From contig JAEZAS010000306.1 of the NCBI GenBank assembly GCA_023430365.1, positions 1 through 5,485 of the forward strand: DNA of 5,485 nt, read 5' to 3'. Positions 1 through 5,485 of the stretch are shown here, in pieces. Each line of letters starts with the position of its first letter. The stretch's first letter is position 1. The translations under genes and the position numbers were made by a program. The notes beneath the pieces are model-generated. The model saw only the letters and a list, made by a program, of their open reading frames with translations, did no database searches and was not told the origin of the DNA. This DNA is from Planctomycetota bacterium (GTDB taxonomy: Bacteria; Planctomycetota; Planctomycetia; Pirellulales; Pirellulaceae).

Positions 1-48
1 CTCTAGGCGCTCCACGCCCCTCGCTTTGCTCAGCGAGTGCCATCCCAG

Positions 49-136
49 CCGGCGAGCGGGACGCGTGAGCGTCCCGGTAACTTCGTCGGACCATCGCGCG
101 CCGTTCACCGGGAGACTTACGTCTCCCGCTCGCCGG
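49..136. repeat. Nested inverted repeat in array unit 1
   Basis: The outer arms CCGGCGAGCGGGA (49-61) and TCCCGCTCGCCGG (124-136) are perfect 13-base reverse complements. Inside are two perfect 7-bp hairpins, each with a four-base loop: GGGACGC-GTGA-GCGTCCC (58-75) and GGGAGAC-TTAC-GTCTCCC (110-127). The inner stems share bases with the outer arms. The sequence could therefore fold either as one long cruciform or as two separate stem-loops, but not fully as both. There is no T-run after the stems on either strand, so this does not look like a standard intrinsic terminator. Confidence 0.88.
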
Positions 137-251
137 GCACGGTGGTGGCTCACGCGGATTGTGTGGCACGCCCTGGAACGCAGTGAAGGGCTTGGCTGCC
201 TCGCTCTGAGCGCTCCACGCCCTTCGCTTTGCTCAGGACGTGCCACCCCAG

Positions 252-335
252 CCGGCGAGCGGGACGCGTGAGCGTCCCGGTAACTTCGACCGTCGCGCGC
301 CATTCACCGGGAGACTTACGTCTCCCGCTCGCCGG
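252..335. repeat. Nested inverted repeat in array unit 2
   Basis: This is the second copy of the same structure, with perfect 13-base outer arms at 252-264 and 323-335. The two inner hairpins (261-278 and 309-326) have the same stems and the same GTGA and TTAC loops as in unit 1. The stems and loops are unchanged, while the segment between the hairpins (about 279-308) differs from unit 1 by a short deletion and substitutions. The folded parts have thus varied less than the middle, although two copies are too few to show selection. Confidence 0.88.
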
Positions 336-432
336 AACGGTGGTGGCTCACGCGAATGGGTGGCACGCCCTGGAACGCAGTGAAGGGGGTGGCTGTCTCG
401 CTCTGGGCGCTCCACGCCCTTCGCTTTGCTCA

Positions 433-466
433 GGGCGTGCCACCCCAGCGGGGCGTGCGACCCCAG
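433..466. repeat. 16-base direct repeat at the end of the array
   Basis: The motif GGGCGTGCSACCCCAG occurs at 433-448 and again at 451-466, with one mismatch (C at 441, G at 459) and two bases between the copies. It marks where the third array unit stops resembling the others, just downstream of the small gene that ends at 494. It may be a breakpoint or slippage product. Between 467 and 493 only a weak 5-bp hairpin (AGCAA-GAA-TTGCT, 476-488) is visible; it is too short to call a terminator. Confidence 0.6.
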
Positions 467-493
467 AAGATAGCAAGCAAGAATTGCTCTCGA

Positions 494-967
494 CTAACCC
501 AGTACCGCGACGAAATCGTCGGCCAGGCGGTGGAACACTTCGCGGGTTACCTGGGCTGCGATGGGCAGGCGCATTTGGCCTGGCTTGGCCAGGTAGCGCT
601 GCAGCGAGAGGCTGCCCCCGCGCTTGACGAGCAACTCGTAGTAGACGGTCCCCTGCTCTCCCTGACGCGGCGGACTGCTGCGCAGTTGCAGCGTGCAGCT
701 CTCGTAATCGGCTTCGATTGGGCTGATTGGCTCGAGCAGGTAGTTCAGCCGCGAGGACAGCGCCTCGCTGAGCTTTTTGATGTGCTCCATCGAGGCGCCG
801 GCGAGTTGGTCGGTCGTCAGCGCAAACGATTCGAACGCGCAGCCGATGGCGTCGACGGCTGACAGCAGCGATTCCAGCTCCCCTTTGCCCGTATCGACCT
901 CCAGCCGGCCGCGGCCTTGGGCCGCGATGCGGTCGAGTTCGGACGTAATGAGCTGGGCGTAGGTCAT
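494..967 (-). CDS. Uncharacterised 157-residue protein, last gene of the prkA–DUF444–spoVR cluster
   Basis: I do not recognise this family. The frame runs from ATG at 967-965 to TAG at 496-494, giving 157 residues. The start lies 6 bases after the spoVR stop, so translation is probably coupled to spoVR; no strong Shine-Dalgarno sequence is visible. Residues 1-80 look largely helical and amphipathic, with a polar, charged stretch around 10-35. Residues 85-130 look β-rich (for example CTLQLRSSPP near 91-100 and GTVYYELLVKRGG near 106-118), and the C-terminus (about 137-157) looks helical again. There is no signal peptide, membrane segment or obvious catalytic motif, so it is probably a small cytoplasmic protein. 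Reality as a gene is supported by protein-like composition, tight spacing to spoVR and the common strand. A role as partner or adaptor of SpoVR or PrkA is only an inference from position. Confidence 0.78.
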   Translation of the reverse strand: MTYAQLITSELDRIAAQGRGRLEVDTGKGELESLLSAVDAIGCAFESFALTTDQLAGASMEHIKKLSEALSSRLNYLLEPISPIEADYESCTLQLRSSPPRQGEQGTVYYELLVKRGGSLSLQRYLAKPGQMRLPIAAQVTREVFHRLADDFVAVLG

Positions 968-973
968 AACGGG

Positions 974-2497
974 TCAGTTGGGCTTATCTTCGCTCGTCGT
1001 GTGTTCGTAACCGTCGAACGAGTAGGTCACTTTCGTCTCGTCGAGCACCGTTTCGATGTGCACGGGCCTCTTCCAAAGTCTATGGAGGTTGGCAAGCGTG
1101 TCCTCGGCGTAGTTCTTTTGCAGCTCGACGCCGCTGAAACGGTGCTCCAGGAACAGTTCGCCGCGGTTCTTGTAGTTGCCGTCCCGCACGTAGATGATCG
1201 GCCGGCCCATGTTGGTCAGGTTGAAGAGCAGCCGCTGCTTCACCTGCTCGAACTTGCGGCTTTCGATCTCGTAATAGCCGGAATCTTCGTTGTAGCCGAA
1301 CGAAAACAGCTTGTACTGCCGGCAGAAGTCGAGCGTGAGGAACTCGTCGATGAACGTCAGGTCGTTGTGCACCCGGCGGACTTCAAAAATCTTGTCGCGC
1401 CCCAGGCCTGTCTGCTTGTCCCAGTCGCGCTTGGCGCGGAAGTCGTCGCAGTTGTCGTATTCTTCGCCAAAGCGGCCTTTGTTCCAGCGTTCCTCGATGT
1501 CGCGATAGAGCTCGACACCTAGCTTGTATGGGTTCAGCCGGGTGCGCGACCCCGCGAGGGTGCCGGCGCAGTGATCGGCGTAGCAGACCAGGTCGTTGGG
1601 CTCGATGCCGTGCCGCGTCATGATCGTGCTGTGCCAATAAGTGGCCCAGCCTTCGTTCATGATCTTCGTCTGCCCCTGGGGGGCGAAGTAATAGGCCTCG
1701 TCGCGAATGATCGACAGCACGTCGAGCTGCCAGGCCTTCAGCGGCGCGTTCTCGAGGATGAACAGCATCACGTCGCGCATCGGCTCCGGCGGAAAGTTTT
1801 CCTTCCGTTGCATGTCCTTGCGCTTCTGCTCCAGTTCCTCCTCCATCGCTTCCTTCGGATTCACGAACGAGTCGAGATACGGCTTGCTCTGAAAGCGGGT
1901 GGCGGCGAGCGGGTGGGCTTCTTCCTCGGTGGCTCCGGGGAAGGCGTATTTCGGAGGATCGTCCCGCCGCTTGATGAACGGCAGGTGGATGTCGATCAGG
2001 TCCTCGATGCTCAGGCAGGCGTCGATGAAGTTCTCGACCTCTTCCACGCCGAACCGGTCCATGTAGTCGCGGATGCGATTGCCATGGTTGGCCATCTCGT
2101 CGATCATCCGCCGGTTGGTCTTGCTGAACCAGTAGTTGTTCTTGAAGAAGTCGCAGTGCCCGTACACATGGGCCATCACCAGCTTGTGATCCGTGATGCC
2201 GTTGCTGCCGAGCAGGTAGGCGTAGCACGGATCGTTGTTGATCACCAGCTCGTAGATTTTCTGCAGGCCGTAGGAATAGCCCTTGCTGAGCTGTTCGTAC
2301 TCCATGCCGAATCGCCAGTGCGGATAGCGCGTCGGGAAGCCGCCATAGGCGGCCACCGCGTTCAGTTGGTCGGCGTCGACCACTTCGAAGATCGTCGGGA
2401 AGAAGTCGAGGCCGTAGCTGCGCGCATGACCTTCCATCTGCTCCTGGATCTTCACCAGTTCAGGCGTGAGTTCGCGAAAGCGATGGAGGGTGACCAT
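974..2497 (-). CDS. spoVR: SpoVR family protein (YcgB-like)
   Basis: This 507-residue protein matches the SpoVR/YcgB family along its whole length and is close to the usual family size (about 470-510). Visible family landmarks are YPHWRFG (58-64), an ELVINNDPCYAYL segment (83-95), AHVYGHCDFFKNNYWF (109-124), NEGWATYWH (281-289) and LNPYKLG (321-327). The His-, Asn- and Glu-rich conserved segments suggest a metal- or ligand-binding site, but no biochemical activity is firmly established for the family. In Bacillus subtilis SpoVR affects spore cortex formation; in Escherichia coli YcgB is linked to the YeaG/YeaH stress genes. No signal peptide or membrane helix is seen, so a cytoplasmic location is likely. 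ATG at 2497 is the only reasonable start: the next Met is residue 21, inside the conserved region. Upstream there is no Shine-Dalgarno sequence, only an AT-rich repeat ending next to the start. The gene follows the DUF444 gene after a 183-base repeat-filled spacer and probably belongs to the same cluster. Confidence 0.97.
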   Translation of the reverse strand: MVTLHRFRELTPELVKIQEQMEGHARSYGLDFFPTIFEVVDADQLNAVAAYGGFPTRYPHWRFGMEYEQLSKGYSYGLQKIYELVINNDPCYAYLLGSNGITDHKLVMAHVYGHCDFFKNNYWFSKTNRRMIDEMANHGNRIRDYMDRFGVEEVENFIDACLSIEDLIDIHLPFIKRRDDPPKYAFPGATEEEAHPLAATRFQSKPYLDSFVNPKEAMEEELEQKRKDMQRKENFPPEPMRDVMLFILENAPLKAWQLDVLSIIRDEAYYFAPQGQTKIMNEGWATYWHSTIMTRHGIEPNDLVCYADHCAGTLAGSRTRLNPYKLGVELYRDIEERWNKGRFGEEYDNCDDFRAKRDWDKQTGLGRDKIFEVRRVHNDLTFIDEFLTLDFCRQYKLFSFGYNEDSGYYEIESRKFEQVKQRLLFNLTNMGRPIIYVRDGNYKNRGELFLEHRFSGVELQKNYAEDTLANLHRLWKRPVHIETVLDETKVTYSFDGYEHTTSEDKPN

Positions 2498-2500
2498 GGG

Positions 2501-2531
2501 TTTATGATTTCGGATTTATGATTTGGGATTT
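2501..2531. repeat. AT-rich short direct repeat immediately upstream of spoVR
   Basis: TTTATGATTT occurs twice (2501-2510 and 2515-2524) with a period of 14 bases, interleaved with GGATTT (2512-2517) and GGGATTT (2525-2531). On the coding strand this reads as AAATC(C/A)-type words ending three bases before the spoVR ATG. It is much more AT-rich than the surrounding genes. It occupies the place where a ribosome binding site would be expected. The word type is one I associate with intergenic repeats of Planctomycetes; that link is from memory. Confidence 0.75.
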
Positions 2532-2559
2532 GGCGGGCGGGAAAGCTCGAAGGTCGAAC

Positions 2560-2688
2560 TTCAAATGTCGAGGGAAAGTCCAAGCACGAAAATCAAATGA
2601 GTTGTGTGAGACGCGTGACCCTCTTTGTCTTTCGGGCTTTGTCTTTCGTCATTCCTTCGACATTTGAATTTCGTCATTCGTCATTTCC
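2560..2688. repeat. Intergenic inverted repeat, copy 1 (DUF444–spoVR spacer)
   Basis: The left arm (2561-2591, starting TCAAATGTCGA) and the right arm (2630-2669, ending TCGACATTTGAA) are reverse complements apart from a few mismatches and a small bulge, around a ~38-base centre. A tail with TCGTCATT twice (2671-2686) follows. Copy 2 lies at 3850-3958 in the same orientation: the right part agrees at 55 of 59 positions (2630-2688 against 3900-3958) and the left arm at 35 of 38 (2561-2598 against 3850-3887), while the centres differ. The right edge overlaps the end of the DUF444 gene and contains its TGA stop (2683-2681). As RNA it would form a long imperfect hairpin between the two genes, which could affect mRNA stability or read-through. 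Confidence 0.9.
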
Positions 2689-3790
2689 CCTTCCCCAGGA
2701 ACGTCTTGATCGACTCATAGATGCCGTCTTTGTTTTCGATCTCGGAGAGCACGAGCGTTTCGTGGTCGTGACCGAACGCCTCTTCGAGCACGCGGAGGTA
2801 TTCGCCGCTGCCGTAGGGGCTGCGGACCTGGCCGTAGCAGAACAGGTTGCACTGCGGCATGATCTGTTCGCGGAGCATGCTGAGCGCTGAGCGGTTGTCC
2901 TCGCCCCAGTTGTCGCCGTCGGAGAACTGGAAGCAGTAGATGTTCCACTCGGCGGGGTCGAACTTGTTCTTCAGCACCTCCTGCACGACCTTGTAGGCCG
3001 AGCTGATCCGCGTGCCGCCGCTTTCGCGGGTATGGTAGAAGGTGTGCTCGTCGACTTCCTTGGCGGCCGCGTCGTGGATGATGTAGCGGCGTTCCAGGCC
3101 GTCGTACTGGCTGCGGAGCCAGGTGTCGATCCAAAAGGCCTCGGTGCGGACGATCTCTTTTTGCTCGTCGGTCATGCTGCCGGAGACATCCATCACGTAG
3201 AGGATGACGGCGTTGGCGACCGGTTCCGGCACGCTTTCCCAGGAGCGATAGCGGCGGTCGTCGCGATACGGGATCACCTTGGGCTCGATCGGCCGGTAGG
3301 TTCCTTCGCTGATCTGGCGGCGGAGGGCCTGGACGTAGGTGCGGCGGAAATGGCGGAGCGATTCGGGGCCGACCCGTTTGACGCTCGTGTAGCGGACCTT
3401 GTCCTGCGTGATGTTGGCTTTGCCCTTGGGTTCGATCTTGGGAAGCTGCAATTCGTCGCCGAGGATCGCGGCCAGCTCTTCGAGCGAGATATCGACCTCG
3501 AGCACATGCTGGCCCGCTTCGCTACCCGCCTGCCCCTGGCCGTCCTGGTCGCCTTCGCCCGGGGCGATCGGCTGACCGGCTTCGCCCTCCCCCTGGCCGA
3601 CGCCGCCGCGGCCGTTCTGACCGTAGCGGAAGTGCGGCACGTCGAGCTGCGGCAGCGGAATGCTGACCAGATCGCCCCCCTTGCGGCCGATCATCTCGCC
3701 GTGGGTGACGTACTTCCGCAGATTCTGCCGAATCTTGCCGCGGACAATCTCTTTAAACCGCGACGAATCGCGGTCGATTTTCATGACCAT
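2681..3790 (-). CDS. yhbH: DUF444 family protein (YhbH/YeaH), von Willebrand A-like
   Basis: A 369-residue member of the DUF444 family, which includes B. subtilis YhbH and E. coli YeaH and is usually encoded next to prkA. Order of parts: a basic N-terminus (about 1-40, DRDSSRFKEIVRGKIRQ...); a low-complexity Gly/Gln/Glu linker (about 57-95), a known kind of feature in this family; a middle helical part (100-165); and a C-terminal vWA-like domain. That domain has an intact metal-site motif DVSGS (D201, S203, S205), a GGT segment (258-260) able to supply the site's threonine, and FSDGDNW (289-295). It probably binds PrkA or SpoVR through this metal-dependent surface. I chose ATG at 3790 because GGAGAGG lies 7 bases upstream and homology begins at MVMKIDRD; ATG at 3784 is a possible alternative. 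The same frame stays open up to 3922, but that stretch is intergenic repeat and should not be counted. The TGA stop lies in a repeat edge. Confidence 0.96.
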   Translation of the reverse strand: MVMKIDRDSSRFKEIVRGKIRQNLRKYVTHGEMIGRKGGDLVSIPLPQLDVPHFRYGQNGRGGVGQGEGEAGQPIAPGEGDQDGQGQAGSEAGQHVLEVDISLEELAAILGDELQLPKIEPKGKANITQDKVRYTSVKRVGPESLRHFRRTYVQALRRQISEGTYRPIEPKVIPYRDDRRYRSWESVPEPVANAVILYVMDVSGSMTDEQKEIVRTEAFWIDTWLRSQYDGLERRYIIHDAAAKEVDEHTFYHTRESGGTRISSAYKVVQEVLKNKFDPAEWNIYCFQFSDGDNWGEDNRSALSMLREQIMPQCNLFCYGQVRSPYGSGEYLRVLEEAFGHDHETLVLSEIENKDGIYESIKTFLGKGK

Positions 3791-3810
3791 CGTGGAGCCT
3801 CTCCACCTCA
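3791..3810 (-). promoter_or_regulatory. Ribosome binding site of the DUF444 gene, inside a small hairpin
   Basis: On the coding strand the sequence reads TGAGGTGGAGAGGCTCCACG directly before the ATG at 3790. GGAGAGG is a good purine-rich Shine-Dalgarno sequence with 7-base spacing, which decides the start. The same bases form a perfect 6-bp stem with a 3-base loop, GTGGAG-AGG-CTCCAC (3806-3792). If the hairpin folds, half of the binding site is paired, so initiation could depend on local unfolding. The hairpin may instead be a coincidence. Confidence 0.65.
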
Positions 3811-3849
3811 ATGTTCCATGCGGAACCTCGGTGTAGGGAATGTCGAAAA

Positions 3850-3958
3850 TCAAATGTCGAAGGAAAGTCAAAGCACGAAAGTCAAATATCGCAATGTCTT
3901 TTCGGGCCTTGACTTTCGTCATTCCCTCGACATTTGAAGTTCGTCATTCGTCATTTCC
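3850..3958. repeat. Intergenic inverted repeat, copy 2 (prkA–DUF444 spacer)
   Basis: This is the second copy of the element at 2560-2688, in the same orientation. The arms at 3850-3880 and 3900-3938 are reverse complements with a small bulge (the TGAC part of the right arm is absent from the left). The centre is only about 19 bases, shorter than in copy 1 and unrelated to it. The tail carries TCGTCATT twice (3941-3956), as in copy 1. On the minus strand its edge supplies a TGA at 3953-3951, which ends a relic of a prkA 3′ end instead of a live gene. Confidence 0.9.
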
Positions 3959-3986
3959 GCTTCACGTCTCCTCGCGCGTGGATGCT
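3951..3986 (-). pseudogene. Relic of a second prkA 3′ end (last 11 codons plus stop)
   Basis: Read on the minus strand, 3986-3951 encodes SIHARGDVKRK-stop. The real prkA ends SIFARGDVKRK-stop at 4122-4087. The two 36-base segments align without gaps at 28 of 36 positions. Six of the eight differences are third- or first-position changes that keep the amino acid or the stop (CGC/CGA, GGC/GGA, GAT/GAC, AGG/CGG, AAG/AAA, TAA/TGA); the other two turn the Phe codon into His. The similarity does not continue upstream: codons before SI do not match prkA, and the sequence there (GTGGA-GCA-TCCAC, palindromic) looks like another repeat. The relic lies ~100 bases downstream of the real stop. The best explanation is a leftover tail from a duplication, an insertion with duplicated flank, or replacement of prkA by a diverged copy. 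It is short, so some chance contribution cannot be excluded. Confidence 0.7.
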
Positions 3987-4053
3987 CCACTTGCGAGGCA
4001 CGGAGGCGGAGCCTCCGGTTAGTTCCGTCCCTGGCTGGATCCTGGTACGGAAC
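3978..4053. repeat. Cluster of small palindromes between the prkA stop and its relic tail
   Basis: Three short inverted repeats stand in a row: GTGGA-TGC-TCCAC (3978-3990), CGGAGGC-GGA-GCCTCCG (4001-4017, 7-bp stem) and GTTCCGT...ACGGAAC (arms 4022-4028 and 4047-4053). None is followed by a T-run on the minus strand, so they are not clear intrinsic terminators of prkA. They lie exactly in the segment that separates the real prkA end from the duplicated one. This fits an inserted composite of stock intergenic repeats. As RNA they could help set the 3′ end or stability of the prkA message. Confidence 0.7.
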
Positions 4054-4062
4054 GTTCTGAAC

Positions 4063-4086
4063 TGTTTACTGAAAACTGTCTACGGT

Positions 4087-4090
<4 letters not shown>
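4063..4090. repeat. AT-rich GTTTACT-type direct repeat at the prkA stop
   Basis: GTTTACT occurs near 4064-4070 and again at 4085-4091, the second copy running into the prkA TAA stop (4089-4087). ACTGTTTACTGAAAACTGTC joins them. This base composition differs from the GC-rich genes on either side. It resembles another intergenic word that I associate with Planctomycetes, from memory only. No function is evident. Confidence 0.5.

Positions 4091-5485
<1,395 letters not shown>

Larger units (their letters stand above)
1..448. repeat. Tandem array of a ~200-bp palindromic unit (two full copies plus a partial one)
   Basis: Unit 1 runs from 1 to 203, unit 2 from 204 to 400, and a third copy starts at 401 and breaks off near 448. 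Each copy opens with a CTCT(A/G)(G/A)GCGCTCCACG-like motif and a CTTCGCTTTGCTCAG-like segment. The two full units are roughly 90% identical by eye and differ by a few small indels (203 against 197 bases). Each full unit contains a large inverted repeat with two perfect hairpins inside. Parts of neighbouring units are also mutually inverted: the segment near 361-387 (GGCACGCCCTGGAACGCAG...) resembles the reverse complement of the CCCTTCGCTTTGCTCAGGGCG segment near 417-440. No convincing gene lies here; open frames through it occur in several phases and simply follow the repeat. The array touches the window edge, so its true length is unknown. It lies downstream of the gene cluster. Its function is unknown: a non-autonomous mobile element, a structural intergenic repeat or a transcript 3′-end structure are all possible. 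Confidence 0.9.

Noticed and set aside
1..448. CRISPR array
   Set aside because: The repeats are ~200 bp, contiguous and internally palindromic, with no short repeat/spacer alternation and no cas gene.
26..862. Open plus- and minus-strand frames in 26-627, 233-415 and 356-862
   Set aside because: They translate the repeat array or run antisense to the small gene. They repeat themselves in shifted phases and have no protein-like features.
1571..2521. Long plus-strand frames opposite spoVR, DUF444 and prkA (for example 1571-2521, 3032-3937, 3934-4926)
   Set aside because: They are antisense shadows of well-recognised genes in GC-rich sequence, with valine-, leucine- and arginine-rich composition typical of reverse frames.
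3791..3922. 44-codon N-terminal extension of the DUF444 gene starting at 3922
   Set aside because: The stretch translates the intergenic inverted repeat (3850-3938) and shows no family similarity. The ATG at 3790 has a good ribosome binding site and begins where homology begins.
3951..4000. Small real gene of 16 codons starting with GTG at 3998 and ending at 3951
   Set aside because: The match to the prkA C-terminus including the stop explains it better as a relic; the upstream part is a palindromic repeat and there is no separate support for translation.
4001..4017. Intrinsic terminator after prkA
   Set aside because: The 7-bp GC stem is not followed by a T-run on the minus strand, and the cluster continues on the same strand, so a terminator is not supported.

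Overview
The window carries one minus-strand gene cluster in the order prkA (5′ end outside the window) – DUF444/YhbH-YeaH-type gene – spoVR – a small unrecognised gene, followed by a repeat array. Transcription runs from about position 5485 towards position 494. The first three products form a well-known conserved trio: PrkA/YeaG (AAA+ and kinase-like), YhbH/YeaH (DUF444, von Willebrand A-like fold) and SpoVR/YcgB. In different bacteria the trio has been linked to sporulation, stationary phase and survival of starvation. The fourth gene starts 6 bases after the spoVR stop and is the only protein here without a recognisable family.

The organism is probably a planctomycete (Pirellula-like). 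This rests on the GC-rich coding sequence, the gene order, and intergenic sequence built from AT-richer stock repeats of types I associate with those genomes. It is an inference, not a proof.

Layout, low to high coordinate. Positions 1-448 hold two full copies and one partial copy of a ~200-bp unit, each full copy with nested perfect palindromes and no gene. Positions 494-967 hold the small gene and 974-2497 spoVR. Positions 2498-2680 are a repeat-filled spacer, with an AT-rich direct repeat touching the spoVR start and a long inverted repeat. Positions 2681-3790 hold the DUF444 gene. Positions 3791-4086 are a second repeat-filled spacer with the same inverted-repeat family, a short relic of a second prkA 3′ end and a block of small palindromes. 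Positions 4087-5484 hold the C-terminal 465 codons of prkA.

The proteins are a known system. What deserves a second look is mainly non-coding. The same repeat family sits in both inter-gene spacers in one orientation, and its edge supplies a TGA stop codon at the identical repeat position both times: for the DUF444 gene, and for a duplicated prkA tail (SIHARGDVKRK-stop against SIFARGDVKRK-stop in the real gene). I see no CRISPR array, tRNA, rRNA, transposase gene, defence system or clear intrinsic terminator.
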